Below are positions 11,539-24,294 of a stretch of 64,000 nucleotides of DNA, piece after piece. A model generated the notes under the pieces. It did no database searches. It was not told where the DNA came from and saw only the letters and a program-made list of their open reading frames with translations. Position 1 is the stretch's first letter. Each line of letters starts with the position of its first letter. The position numbers and the translations under genes are program-made. Source of the DNA: Nomia melanderi. Its lineage: Eukaryota > Arthropoda > Insecta > Hymenoptera > Halictidae. The stretch is taken from positions 13,762,001-13,826,000 of the forward strand of contig NC_135010.1 of NCBI RefSeq assembly GCF_051020985.1, written 5' to 3'.

Positions 11539-12209
11539 GAATTCGTACGATTTATTACGAAGCGTGTGTAATGTGTGTATACCTCTATTGCAATGCACTT
11601 GCTCTAACTGTATCACAAGTACGTTTCCGTTCAATATTAACGATAATAGAATTTTATTGTATCACAATATTTTCTTGTGCAAAACGAGTTTGGCATTCTT
11701 AAAAGTTCATTGTGAGGGAGCCCTAATTTTTACGAACCCTAAACTTAAGCTTACGATTCACCTCGTAATCGTAATAGTTGTTCGTTTTAACTTAGCGAAA
11801 TGGAAATAGCATATACCTTATTGTAATAGGGACAGTAATTTCTTGTGCCACTTTAATGTACGATTTTTACATTTTTCAAGACGTTGATACAGCTGAGCGA
11901 AGAAAAGATGTCACCTTTTGGTTAAGGAGTTCATTTTATGAATTACTGTTCATTGTATAGAGCGATGAATTTAGTTAGTAAATCTAATTTGTGTAAAAAT
12001 AAGTTTTCATCGAGTTATCTATATTAAGATTAAAAAAAAAGAAAAAAATAAATTACGTCTTGAAGAAAAACCTTATCTTTCAGCAAGTTGTTATCACAAT
12101 CTCTTATTATAGTTTGGATAGGTATAAGTTATATAAAACAACATATTTTGTTTCCAGGAGTTTTGAATTTTAAATACTGTATAAAATTGTATGCACAGTA
12201 TAAATATAT
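11539..12209. other. Convergent 3' ends of SRRM1 and POLR3D
   Basis: The SRRM1 stop codon (11538) and the POLR3D stop codon (12210, minus strand) face each other across 671 bp of AT-rich sequence. No further coding exon is seen. The SRRM1 3' untranslated region probably fills most of it, up to the signal at 12047-12052. Confidence 0.7.
12047..12052 (+). promoter_or_regulatory. Candidate polyadenylation signal for SRRM1
   Basis: AATAAA lies about 510 nt after the SRRM1 stop, following a poly-A-rich run. It is the best-placed canonical signal before the convergent POLR3D gene. Confidence 0.55.
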
Positions 12210-13792
12210 TTACAATTTGGCCAACATAGATTCCCAATCGGGGGAACATATAAGCGTATTACTAACTGGTCCAAGATTAATTAGATCACCATTTAATTGT
12301 TCAGTATCTAATTTCGCAGCAATCAGATCCTGAAAACGAATATTAATGCAATATAGTATTGCTTGTTTCTATAGTTTCATATACGTACCTGTCGAAAGCT
12401 AAGATGCGATCCTACATCCACGATCAAATTATTTTCTCCTAACACTAATCGCGTTTTACCAGACTTTAAAATCTGCAATTTTCCTAGAATACCAGGTTTC
12501 AAAGTATTCAAAGTGCAGAATTCTGTTTCTGAAGTACTCGTGGTTCGCTTTTCCTGACTTGTGACGTTTGGACGAGTTGTTCTAGTGTCTTCCGCGCTAC
12601 CCACGAAACCAGGTAAACAATCTGGAAACTATATATATTTATTATAAGAACTGTGAAGACAAGTATACTTCGTTTTTTCTTTGTCCCATACCTGAATTAG
12701 TATATACGAATTAGACTTATTTTCAATCATTTCTGGAATGCTATCAAACTCGTCCTTCAGTTCTATTTTTGATTTAGGCACTTTAACTTCTGTTTTAGGT
12801 GGTAATACTAAAAATAATAATACTTTACAGTTTCTCTGACATAAGAGAATAACATTATACGTACCCTCTCCATTCTCTAATATAATTGGCTTCTCATTTA
12901 TTTCTTCTTCTTCTACTTCTAATTCCTGTTTAGTTTCTTCATTCTTCAGTTTGGCTGTAATATATAAATGGTGATATTCTGCTTAAATTCATCTGTATTG
13001 CATACTAAATAGTAATAAATACATACCTTTGACCATAGGTAGCATAACAGGTCCATTATCAAGATCTACAGGTTCTCCATCATCGATAAAATCATCTCTC
13101 AACAATAATTTCAATTTTTCTTCTTCCTCAGCTTTATTAACACTGCGATTTAAATCTAATTTTGGTCTTTCTAAGGTATTCTGTGTACTTCTATCACTAT
13201 CTCCATAACCACCACCACCACCACCGCCACTGCTACTACGTTTCCCTGGGGTACTATTTATTCCAGTAGACCATATACCACTGGACTGAATAAATAAGGT
13301 ATGCATAAATAAAAGGATAGAAGTATATTATTCATCAGAAAGGATTTTTCAATATACCTGTATTAGATTGCTTGCTCTTCCACGTCCTCTGTCGTTTCTG
13401 CCTCTTTCACCTCTACCACGTCCCCGATTGTCTCTACCTCTACCTGGTTTTACAGAATCAGCCGGTGTTGCATCCCTTCAAAATTATTAATATTTAATTA
13501 ACTTCTTTTATTCGGACCTGGTTTTACTAATTGTAACTTACTCTTTCTTTTTTGTTCTCTGAGCATTTAAATTTGGTGTGTACACTTTCTTAGGTCTCTC
13601 AGTTTTAATGTTGCCTCCTAATGTTAGATCTCTTGGCAAACGAAACGAAGTTAGTCTAGTAGTAGCCGTCGATAAACCAGGCTCGGTTTTAATGCTTCTT
13701 ATAGGAACCGGCATCGATGTTCCCGGTTCTACTTTTATTTTCACGTTAGTCAGATCTGTGTGGTTCGAGTTGACAGATTTATCAGAGGCCAT
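12210..13792 (-). CDS. POLR3D: RNA polymerase III subunit RPC4 (POLR3D)
   Basis: Seven exons join in phase: 13792-13542, 13475-13358, 13285-13027, 12954-12865, 12807-12692, 12628-12389 and 12329-12210, giving 1194 nt and 397 aa (human POLR3D is of nearly the same length). The N-terminal half has lysine-rich segments with IKVEPG/IKTEPG, which resemble SUMO-acceptor motifs (psi-K-x-E), and a GRGRDNRGRGRGERGR RGG-like run. The C-terminal third is the conserved Pol III RPC4 domain: FPDCLPGFVG, GILGKLQILKSGKTRLVLG, then a tail with ICSPDWESML equivalent to CSPDFESLL in human. Family role: RPC4 pairs with RPC5 (RPC53/RPC37 in yeast) in a TFIIF-like subcomplex for Pol III initiation and termination on tRNA and 5S genes. 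It is convergent with SRRM1. Confidence 0.93.
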
Positions 13793-16700
13793 AATTGAAA
13801 ATTGTTATTTGCAAGTGTTAATAATAGACAGGTGTGTCAGGCTATCGGCAACAGATTGCTTTTGTATTCAAGAATATATTTTCGGTACAATACTTTTCCT
13901 AAATTACTATTACAAACTTTTAACACAGCACATCGCACTTAACCTTAACGCATACATTGCCTATAAACTTTATAGAAATAGATCGAACTTTATTGAAATA
14001 CACAAATGCCAATAGTACGGTACAACGTTATATCTCGTTAAACATTTTTAATAATTCACTCCGAAATTTCAGTACACAAGGGATACGTCAGGTTACGCAC
14101 TCCATTCTCATCGCACGTGCATGACCAACTGTCCCACTCTTCTCAAGAACGACGTACCGTGTGGAATCTGCTGATTTATTAAAAAAAAATGTAAATCAAC
14201 ATCAAAACATAATATTTACATACATTAATATACTTTCAGACTACAGAATAATACATTATTATCTCAAATGGGTAAGAAAATTTCAAAAATTCAAACCAAT
14301 CAATTCCTCTACGATTTATAACCAAAGTTTTATCCGTAAATTCTAACCGCAACATATATAAACATTATTCTGTAAACATTGATTTTATATTTAATCTCCA
14401 TAGGTCAGAAAAGAATAATTTACTGCCACGAGTATTCGTGTGTCGCAAGAGTATGCAGCTGCAAAGCAAGGAGCGGGCATTTTTGAAATCATCGCGGCGT
14501 GTCATGACTTTCTCAATGTCCTTTGATCCTGGCTAGGTACGCAAACACTAATGCTTAAATCCCACAAAACAAAACCATTCCTTTAATCTTGATTTAATTA
14601 CATATCATCTTCGCCCCTGCTAGGAACAATAATCCCAGAATTCCAAACCCGGAAGCACGGTTAACACGCTGCTCCGAAAGGACGAGTTAACTCGTCAACT
14701 GTACGGACCTATACACGTAGTAGGTATTTCTTTCTTTCTTCATCCATCGACAGCATCCATCCACGTAATATCAATTACATCGCACCTATATAGTCGCCAA
14801 TGCAGCTTTCTCCCTTCTTTCTTTTCACCTTCATCCTTCTGTTTTTTGTTTCATTTGTTATGCCTGATTTCTGATTCCCTTGTTTATTCGCAACGCAGTC
14901 GGGCCAGGTATTGCAACAGCAGCAATACCGACGCCTGCTCGTTAACCGTTGCGCGCAATATAATTATCTAATTATCATTATTGTTAAAATAGTGGCTCGG
15001 ATGGACGATTAACGTGACGAGCGGACAAGCTGCAGGAGGCGACGGCAAGTGGCGATGTTTTCCGAACGGCTAGTAGCGGTGACATGGGCAGGAGAACAGA
15101 GTCGGTGTGATGAGGTCATCGTATGGTTTTTTAGCCGCGGCGGCAGTCGCGACGCGGAGCGCCCGAACGCCGGCTGCTACGTAGAATCCTGCGGCGGGGA
15201 CATGCTTGCCATGTGCCAATCCGCGACCTATTATCTGTCTCGAACCCGCGAGTGCAACGTGTCCTCCTCGTTCCACGGTACCGGGAGATCCTTGCTCGGG
15301 CCCTGTTCACCGACCGTTTAATTCCGCCCGTTTCAATTAACCGGTTACACGCTCGATACCTGTACACGTTCACCGGTGAGGCTCTCCCCGACACACGCAG
15401 TAGTGCCTGATTTCGAATCGACGTGATTTCTACCCGGCTAGACGGATGACCGATTTAAAAGGCGACGCGGTCAACTACGCTCTTAAACCTGTTTCTCTAC
15501 TCCCCCTCGGACATGGAACACGTCGAGTTTTCGAGTAGCCGGCCGCCGCCGCGGTATCTGCTCGTGGTATCTTTCGGTCCCCGAAGTCCTTTCTAGCGTC
15601 CGACTCTCCAATGAAAATCTATCCGTGTAAACCGGTGTGGTCCACGTTCGAATTTTTATCCCGAGCCTCCCCGCCTCCTCGTAACCACGGATGCGCGGAT
15701 GTTTAGCGAGAAATATTGTAAATACACTGTACGCGGATTATCCCGTAGTAAATAGGAGTTGGGGCCGGAATTTATACGCGCGCACAGGTATTACAATCGA
15801 ATTTAGCACGCCGAGTTTCGCGCTAAATTCGCGTGGTTTATCGTTCGTCCTGCGTAGGCCACGCGATAGTTCACGGGTTTATTACGTTTATTTATAAGGT
15901 GTGCACCGTAAAACCACATTCGACGTGTCAGTGGGAACGTGGTCGTACGCGTACGCCTGGAGGAATGATAAATTATTAGGGGATACACTTGAAACGCGAG
16001 CGGCGAGTTAACTCGTTTCGCCGCGAGTCGGCAGGCACGGTTTAGGATAACAATGCGGATCGCCCGTGATCCATAGGCCGAGGAAAAACGGAAGGGGGCG
16101 GGTGCTCCGAAGGATACCACGTGTTTCGGGGTGAACGCGTGGAGCGCAAGCGCGAAACCTAGAGCCTGCCTCGGCCAGTGTTCAAATCTGTTATTGCAGA
16201 CCGCGAAGCGTGGTTCTCCACGAAGCGGTCGCGCGCGCGTGTATACCCGCAGAAGTCCGGTGAACGTTAGTTGGTTCTCGTATGTCGTCGTCGACGCGAT
16301 GCCACCGGATCCACGACGTATCGGATTCAAGCTTGCCCGCTCGGGAATCGATAATCAGTATCCAAAAGGACCTTGAGATCGTTCGTGATCGATCAAGGAT
16401 CGAAAAACCTTGACGGACCTCTCCTCGGCTGCCGTATCATTACCTCGCGGCCTCGTGCGCCGTCTACGATTCGTTCCCGGTGCTTTCGACGCAATCGCGA
16501 AATTCGACGTTCGACGGTACCCGTAAGATCGTAAACAAGACCTTTGACCCGAGAGTCGCGCGTGTGCAGCGTCTTTTTTCTCTTTCTCTCTTACTTGTTA
16601 GTCGTGGAAATAAGTCAGCTCGGTAAGCTGAAAGCATTCGTTAAACGTTCTCCTCTATTGTACTTGCTTTTTCCAGATCTGGAAACCGTTGTCACCGGGT

Positions 16701-17000
16701 TTGGCGACCCTTGACGAGCACCTAGGAGGTTTCATGGTGTTTCGATCGGTCGAATGAGATCCAAGCTCGCCAGGACGGAGCAGGGGGCAAGGTGCGAACA
16801 CGTGTACGAACTGCTGATCGAATTCGAGCCGCTTCCAGTTGTCGCGCGGACGTGGCCGAGGATGCGTCGAAGCGGCTCCTAACTGCTCGGCCCGCGGTTC
16901 CCAAACGTTTTCGCGTGTCCCGTGGATCGTGCTCGTGTCCGCGCGTGCCACCCCCGTGCTCGAGGCTTGCCGGGAAGCGAGCGAGCGAGCGAGCGAGCGA
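13793..17000. other. Gene-free spacer across the AT-rich to CpG-rich transition
   Basis: No supported exon is seen. Up to about 14.4 kb the DNA is AT-rich and includes the POLR3D promoter. From about 15.0 kb it becomes CpG-rich, with open frames on both strands that look like chance openings. The final part, with a GCGA repeat, leads into the presumed promoter and 5' untranslated region of the 17075 exon. Confidence 0.6.
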
Positions 17001-17007
17001 GCGAGCG
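16975..17007. repeat. GCGA tetranucleotide repeat
   Basis: About eight GCGA units lie about 70 bp upstream of the 17075 start codon, within the likely promoter/5' untranslated region. Confidence 0.85.
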
Positions 17008-17026
17008 GCCAGCGGCGGGACCGAGA

Positions 17027-17033
17027 GTCAGTG
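17027..17033 (+). promoter_or_regulatory. Candidate initiator (TCAGTG) of the distal prickle promoter
   Basis: GTCAGTG matches the arthropod initiator consensus TCAGTY except at the last base, and lies 45 nt upstream of the ATG at 17075. A match this short occurs often by chance. It is supported only by position. Confidence 0.25.
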
Positions 17034-17074
17034 AAAAAGTGACTTGACTCGCGGGAGTGACAGTTCCGTCGAAG

Positions 17075-17119
17075 ATGAACGGAGTGCAGCGGATGCCCAC
17101 CGACGCGTTCGACGTAAAA
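17075..17119 (+). CDS. pk: Probable prickle, short-isoform first coding exon (15 codons)
   Basis: The exon reads ATG to a strong donor (AAAA then GTGAGTC) and encodes 15 residues, MNGVQRMPTDAFDVK, ending in phase 0. It joins in frame to the Cys-rich exon at 45633. Upstream is a GC-rich tract with a GCGA repeat and an initiator-like TCAGTG, consistent with a promoter. In Drosophila the Pk isoform also differs from Spiny-legs by a very short unique N terminus. The exon itself is too short to identify alone; the call rests on start context, donor quality and phase match with 45633-45718. The intron would be 28.5 kb. Confidence 0.55.
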
Positions 17120-17476
17120 GTGAGTCTCGCAACACGTACATTTATATTTTATCTAATCACACCGTCCGATTTCTCGCGCATGCTATTCGCTCGGCGAGCG
17201 TGTACTCGGTTTCCTCCCGAGTACCGCGATGATTCTCGCAATTGTTTATGAGCAATCGCGACACAGAGCACATAGGACGAATTTCGAAATCCGAATAACT
17301 CGGATTGAAACCTGTAATCCCTTCCAATTAGCTATCTGCGAGAACTCCGATGGTTCTGATAATTCGCCTTATGCATGCCTCGATTGATAAGATTATCGGC
17401 GTGACGCGAATCGGAGGAAGATTGTATGACCCTTGAACAACGATGGTTCTCTTGAGTCGTTAAAAACTTCCCACTG

Positions 17477-17672
17477 TTAACACTACCAAACCGGTCAAGT
17501 TTACCCATTCCTAAGCTCTTCTAATTACTAACAGAATATACGCTTCTCTTAGAAATTACTAGTTTCAGTAATTTATTGTTTACATGCAGACTGAATTATA
17601 AGTCTCTGCACTCTCAGTTCCTACAGAAACATTTGGGAAAGTCAGTTCGACCGCCGGTAGTTTCAATGTTAA
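17477..17672. mobile_element. TTAA-flanked MITE, family D
   Basis: TTAA at 17477-17480 and 17669-17672. The left end is CACTACCAAACCGG and the reverse complement of the right end is CATTGAAACTACCGG, an imperfect inverted repeat. The ACTACCGG core is shared with the element at 19459. Confidence 0.5.
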
Positions 17673-18468
17673 ACTCGCGTCAACCGCTGCTCGCGTCGAG
17701 CACGATAAAGGGATCGACGCGTTTCCAGGAACGAAGGTCTAATCGATCTAATAGAAAACAATCGAGGAAAGACGCGAGCGCTATCGCGCGTTATAGTCGC
17801 CGGGACGGTTCGCCTTCGGGAGATTAAAAGAAAAGCATCGTTTGACATGTGCACACGTAATCGGGTCGGCCTTGGCCCGCGTAACCCAGTCCATAAGTCG
17901 GCCTTGAACGAGGTCGTTACTTCTCGCAGAAGCGAACGATCGTTCGTTCAGTTTCTATCGTTGCGTCTACGCTCGCCACTTCATTGCGCCTATCCGTGGC
18001 CCCGATAACCGTTTCCCCGCGACAAATACATCTCCCTCGGGCAGCCCCTCGCCCCGCAATGCGGCTCGTCCTTGCGGAAGCCCCCTTTTTTCGGGGCAAA
18101 CACTAATATCGATTAAATCTCGCGTGTCCCGTCTACTCCCGATGGAACCAACACCGTGGTGACTTACATGGGACCTTCTCGAGTGGCCCGGTAAGCGATC
18201 CTTTCTGCGCGGTAAATCCATCAGAGTTCCATCGCGTACTTGGCTCGCCGCAATCTCTATTCAATCTTCCGCTTGTCCCTTTTCTCGAGGACGGTACACG
18301 AACTGGGCACCTATCGCATATTTGTAGGGTCTCGACCTAACCCGCTAGTCGACTAATGGCGAAAGCATAAAGCGACGAGCTCTGAAGACAGGGGATCGAG
18401 AAATAGACGAATATCAGGGAATAACGTAAAGAGAGAAAGAAAGATGTAGAGTCGGGTCGCGAGTTTCA

Positions 18469-18672
18469 TTAACCCCTTGCTGTACAATGATGAGCGAGAC
18501 TCGTGATGATTTCTAAACTAATTTAAGAATCAATGTTCATTACTCACGGATCGAAGCAAACGACTATTTTGCTGAATTGTAAATCAATTAAAGTCTGAAC
18601 AGATGCACTCTTGGAGTTTCTATAGCGAAATTTTCAAAAGTCAATTGAAGTGCTCGGTAGTTTTAGTGTTAA
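18469..18672. mobile_element. TTAA-flanked MITE with mismatched ends (family C left, family D right)
   Basis: TTAA at 18469-18472 and 18669-18672. The left part (CCCCTTGCTGTACAATGA, then GAGCGAGACTCG and CATTACTCACGGATC) matches the element at 24291. The right end (CGGTAGTTTTAGTG) is the family D end. It may be chimeric or formed by nested insertion and loss. Confidence 0.5.
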
Positions 18673-19458
18673 CTGATGTATGTTTTCTCATTGGTTCGTT
18701 TCAAATAGTGTCTACGTTTCATCGGAAAGCGTCGAATATTTTTAGTGCAAAGTTTCCGACTGTACAGGGTAATAAGGAATAGATACAACGTTAAACCTTT
18801 GATCATTTGAAATCTACATATTCTCTCATTATAACGTTCGAGCTTCCTTTTGTCTGTCTATTCGTCGAAGAAGTTTCCAATCGAAGACGTACCTAGAGCC
18901 ATTCGGCGAAACGGAATGTCCTCGGGTCTCGTTACCAGGAGGACATCGATCGCGGCTAGATTTATACCTCGCAACCTCGCGTGTCGCGTCTCCCCGCGAT
19001 GAACTTTGCAGAAACGCGGTTTCCGAGTGACCGCGAATCGGTTCGCACAGAACGAATCGTTCGCCCACGAAATCGCGAGTGGGTGCAAGGGAAAAATACG
19101 AGAAAGTTGACGGAATCGGACGCCGGCTGTTCACGGTTCACCGATCGTCGCGTTTTGACTTGTGCCGGGTTGAACGGTAAAGGGGAGTTTTTTACGGCGG
19201 ATCGGATCTTCTCTCGACGTTAATTCTCAGCCGACAAGCTCTCTCTAAAGGCGAGCGACGATTCGTAATGTAATTGGACGTCCGAGCGACGTCGAAATCC
19301 GCCTTCGTCTGCGGGGACGCTCGGGAAAGTTGAAGGGGAGAGAGTAGACGTACAATGACAACAACGACGACGATAAGGGAAACGCGAATCCGTTGGTCTC
19401 TCGCCGCAAACACGACACCGGGTTCACCCACTTTCCCGCACTGGTCGCCGGGAGAGTA

Positions 19459-19667
19459 TTAACGCTAGAACTACCGTACCAGTCAAAATGACCGGTTTCG
19501 ATTTGCTCCTTTCGCAGCGATTCATATCTTCAAAGCATTCGATGTTTGCAATGATCTTGAATATAGTTTTTGAATACTATAATGAATGGAAGAAACTGAA
19601 AATAATCTGTTAGAATTTTTATAGGGACTGCATATTAATATTATTAAATCGGTAGTTCTAGTGTCAA
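19459..19667. mobile_element. TTAA-flanked MITE, family D (CGCTAGAACTACCG ends)
   Basis: The left flank is TTAA (19459-19462) and the right flank a degenerate TCAA. Ends are CGCTAGAACTACCG and, reverse-complemented, CACTAGAACTACCG (13 of 14 matching). The interior is AT-rich and non-coding. Confidence 0.6.
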
Positions 19668-19711
19668 TGTTAGATTATCTGAAACTTTTCTCACCTATGA
19701 ACCTTCAACTG

Positions 19712-19952
19712 TTGACACTAGATTCACGGAACCCAATTTTAGGGATTCTTTAAACATTGCTTACAGTCTCAGTCAATGTTGATTCTTGCAATTATGCGAA
19801 TACACATTGTAATCCAGTTTCGAAGCTACAGTTTAATAACGCGTCGAGTATTGTGCTAGGTCACTCCTGTGAATTGTTTACGCTTGTTACCTGTGTTACC
19901 GTATTCACTGGCGGTACGTCAACTTGAATACTTTCGGTGCTTTAAGGGCTAA
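19712..19952. mobile_element. Degenerate MITE, family E
   Basis: The interior (TTTAAACATTGCTTACAGT, then GCAATTATGCGAATACACATTG) matches that of 59306-59517 over about 100 bp. The ends are degenerate (TTGACACTAG on the left, GGGCTAAC on the right), so borders are approximate. Confidence 0.45.
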
Positions 19953-19995
19953 CTTTCTCCGAATGCCAAGTGTTCGATAGGAATTATTTTTTCTA

Positions 19996-20040
19996 GATTA
20001 TCCTAAATTATTCCTAAATTATTCCTAAATTATTCCTAGA
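19996..20040. repeat. 11-bp tandem repeat (ATTATTCCTAA)
   Basis: About four consecutive copies of an 11-bp unit with minor differences. Confidence 0.8.
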
Positions 20041-21121
20041 TTTCTCGCGAGTTTGTCTCCATACTCCTTCCACGCTTTTCATATCATTTTCGTCATTCGA
20101 ACGACATTCGATAAGGGATACACGCGTGTCCGCGTGTCGGTGCGCGTACGTGCGCGTCGAACATAACGTGTAATTAGGTGTCTTAACACCGAGGCCGGTG
20201 CACCGAGGTAACGCGATACCTGTGCCAGCCTATGGCAACGCTACTCCGCCGAGGCTGAGCCTGATTCGAGCTGCCCGACACGCTAGATCCTCGACTTTGA
20301 ACCCCTTCAACGTATGACTCAAGCCTGACAAGTATTACAGGATTTATGAATTTCAAATTTATTCCTCCAAATATATTCTATCCGATTATCGAGTCGAAAT
20401 CGCCATTGTGGGATAGATACGGAGTTCCCAAGTCTGTTACAAGAACGCCTCGCGTATGTTTCCGCGTCAGAGTCTTCGTTGCCGCGAAATTGTTAGTGTC
20501 AGCGTTGTGCGAGTAATAAATGAGTCGCTCAGAAGTCAACGAGGATAACGATTTTCGGATATTTCCTGCTTTTTGGAAATTTCAATGAAATGAATAATAT
20601 TCTTTATAGTTCTCGAAGGATTTACTTTGTCCTTCGTTTTCACTAGATCAGAAAGACCTTTTTATAGCTTCTGAGTATGTAGTACGATAATTTCAGAAGC
20701 TAAAACATTAACTGTATAAATTTTTGCTCTCTGGACTTAGCATTGGCTTCTGACTCAAATGACGATCGTTCGGAAATGCCAGTCGTGTTACAGAGCTGTT
20801 TCTGAAACTGAAACTATTATCCTCACGATGAACTTCTTCGAAACGTCTGTATTTCAAAACTCTGCTTCCAGTAAACATATAAATCGCATTAAAATCCCAT
20901 AACTTTCAAGTCGTTATCGTTACTAATTAGACACCGATAAGGAGAAAAATCGACGGTCGATTACACGCTAGGAAAGTTTCCCCGGTTTGGTGTCCCAAGG
21001 GATCGGCCGGAGCGAACCGCGGATTAATATTTCACGAGTGAAGATCATGGAATTTGCGAGTCGCGCGTAAAACGAGGATGCAACGTGTCTGGGATGCGAA
21101 GCGAAGGAACACGACGACGAT

Positions 21122-21153
21122 GAAGAAGAAGAAGAAGAAGAAGAAGAAGAAGG
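21122..21153. repeat. GAA trinucleotide repeat
   Basis: About ten GAA units in the large presumed intron. Confidence 0.85.
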
Positions 21154-24060
21154 CCTAATCCAATGTCTCCGAAATGCTGTTTACGCAGACCGGTCGGACG
21201 ATAAGGTTACCCCTAGGGAGGAAGTTGGTGTAACCGATATAAATAGCGTTGACGAACGCGGTGCAATCTCGTAACGCGATCGCCCCGCGATTTCTCGCGC
21301 TTTTCGCCCGTCCGTTATTGCGCCGCGCTGCGCCGCGCCGCTCCGGGACGAGAGGCCGTAGCGTTTCGATCGATTCGTCGGCTTTTAAATCCCCGACTTT
21401 CGAATTCTTCGCGGGGAACGTTAATCGATGAAGAAACGGACGAGCCCGTTGACTCACTGATTAAACATCTCGTGGGCGATGAGACGTGATTTCGAGAATC
21501 CTTTTCCAAAGAGTTGAATCAATATCGACTACGCCGAGGAATTCTCCCCACCTACCGAGCGGTTTCCGCCGAGGACTCGCGGTTTCCTAAGGACTCGCTC
21601 GCGTTTCACTTAGCCGGCATCGCGCCGGATGAACAATTGTCGGGGCGCGGGCGGAGGCGGCGGCGCTAATTAAATTGGCACGCCGAAGGAAAGATCTCGT
21701 TTCAATATTTCGCTTAGACGACTCGCGATGGCTAGCGCAAGGTCTCGCGTTATTAAGATGCAATAAACCAGTCGCGCGTGCGGCCACGCTCGAAGGCTGG
21801 CCGGCTGGCTGGCTGGTCGGCTGGCTGGCTGGCTCTATCTTTAAAGTCCGAGTGAAAGCTGCGGAAACCCATTCGCCGGCGGGACTCCTTTTTCCTTTCC
21901 ACCGCTCCGTTTCTTCTTTTCCTTTTTTCCACGATCGAACTTCAGTTTCGCGTTACCTCGAGGACTTTCACGAGTCCGCGGCCAGCAGCCGGCTCTCCCG
22001 GTGCTTGCGACCGGACTTACGTGACTGAAATTGAAAATCGCGCGCCGGCTATCGGGTTCCTTCGATCGCGCGGCGAACGATTTCTGGCTGAGATCGTTCG
22101 CCGCTCGTCTCCTGTTTTCTGTGACATCGTTCTCCTCTGTTCCACCGACAGCGCGCAGCGCAGCCCCCGGAGTCTTCTCTCTCTCTCGGGAAAGAAAGGG
22201 TCATTGTTGCTTTACGAAACGGCGCTCGTAAAACGCGCGATCGATCACCGGTCTCGCCACGGACAGGGCGCTATTAATCCGATTTCGCAAGCGCGACGGC
22301 CGCAAATCGCGAGTTCTGCGCCGCGTATTTAAGCGAACGGCTCATTTGTCGCAATTAGATCAATTATTATCATTTGACGGGGCAAGTCGTAAACCGGAAC
22401 GATCGCTCGCGCCGGCGAAGCGGAGAGCGCGTTGCCTCGTCGCGTCCGAGCTTCTCGTTCTCAGGTTTTCTTTAAATTCTTCGGTATCGCGATGGAATCT
22501 CGAGGACGATCTCTGTAACAGAAATATCATTCAGTTCCTGTGAACTCGAATTAAAGTAAACACGAACCCGGAATTCTTTGTATCCAGCGACGATTAGGTA
22601 CAAAGTGATTCCAGCTCGCGGGATTATGAAAGGAACGATAGGGCGAGGGGTTAATTCGACGAGTGCGCCGCGGGAGAAAGGAAAAAAGGGACAGGAAAGG
22701 ATCGGAGCAATCGCGACGAACGATCTCGCGCGTCGGGAACAGTTGTCCGGGGCAAGAACGATCGACGCGCGGCGCGGTTTTACGATCTACGCCGGTGTCC
22801 ATTTTTGGTGGCGAATTCTGATCGAACGTATCGGCGCGGATCCGATTCGGTTTCGAAACCGCCGGGGAGGGCTAAGCGAGAGGCGAACCGTGGTGTTGCG
22901 AGTCTTGTACACACCGGGGGAATCGTGCCAATGTTGCCTCGTCGTGTTTTCATTTACGGTTAAACGAGTCCGTGTACGACCAACATGGATAACGCGTGTG
23001 CGGACTAGAGAATCGTCGCCGATGGAAACGATCAAGAGGATTCTATCACGCGATTCCATCGCCATCGGGGGAAGACCGCCGACGCGAGAATCCTCGCGGT
23101 TTAGGTATCAATTATTACGGTATCACGCGCGACACGCTATCGAGCTACATGTTTATCCGCTCGGCGAGCAACTCTTAATCTTCCTCGATCAACGACAGAA
23201 ACGGCGAGCGCTGAAACCGTTGATTCACGAGTCCCTTGCGAAACGTTCGGCGGTGCATCCTTCGAAACTTTCGCAAATAAATCAATTTACTTAACACTTT
23301 TGTTGCACGCGAAATCGCCCCGTTTCCAGTTGTGTTACTCCTTTGTTACGGTAATTATTATATCTCCTCTACCGCTCGTTGCCCGTGCGGCTGGAGAGAA
23401 CGGGGGTACTGTTGCGCCGTTCCATGCTCGGTAGTTTCACGTGCGGCGATCTGATACAGGGGAACATTTAAAATCGATGATTAAACCGGCTCGGCGGTAC
23501 TATCGTTGGATCGCGTTGCCGTTCGACGGACGCGCGAGCGTCGCCGTAATAGAATTTCCTAGAGAATTCGAGCGCGAGGCTCGCTGATGTATTGCAAGGG
23601 TAGCCAGCGTAGACAGAGAGGACGCGGAGAGAATCGACGTCTCGGCATCTGTGGGACTTCTGTAGGTGGCTACACGTGTACCCGTTATCGAACAGATTTC
23701 AATTAGCGGCGACGATCGACCGAAGTAATTGCCGGTAATAAAACAACCTCGGCCCCTCTGTCTTCCACTCGGCCGCGTTCGTTTTTTGCGACGCCGCCGC
23801 CGCAACGACTCCCGTTTCACGTCGATTTATACCGTGTCCGTCGTTAATAATTTTCCTGGAGATCGCCCCGCGCACGAATGTCGCGAGCCAACGTCTAACG
23901 GAGATCGATCGGGGGGAAATTGCCGGGATGAAGAGGCTAGATCGAATATTCTATACGCGGGAATGCGACGAGGAGTATCTTTAACCTCTCGAGCGCGATT
24001 AACTTAATGCGTGACTTAACTTTTGCATAATCCCAGGTCGACACCCGACGATACTGTGCT

Positions 24061-24294
24061 TTAACGCTGGAACTATAAATCTCAGTAAACATGTCTAGTT
24101 TGATGATGGTCTCCAGATGAATTCGACAAAGTTAACTCTTTGGGGATGAAGATTCTTTGGAATATACAGAACCTTCAAAGGATGAAGCTTAATTATATAT
24201 CAATTCCTCAAACTGTACTGATTTCTTGGTGTTTGAGTAGTTAAATCATTCGTTCGCCACTTAGTCTTCCAAATACGAACATTTCTAGTGTTAA
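24061..24294. mobile_element. TTAA-flanked MITE, family D/G, abutting the next element
   Basis: TTAA at 24061-24064 and 24291-24294. The left end is CGCTGGAACTAT and the right end, reverse-complemented, is CACTAGAAATGTT. Its right half (GTTTGAGTAGTTAAATCATT) resembles that of 47782-47991. It shares its right TTAA with the element at 24291-24535. Confidence 0.5.

Noticed and set aside
22578..23294. 238-codon plus-strand frame
   Set aside because: Arginine-rich, no recognisable motif or start/splice support; typical chance opening in CpG-rich DNA where stop codons are rare.
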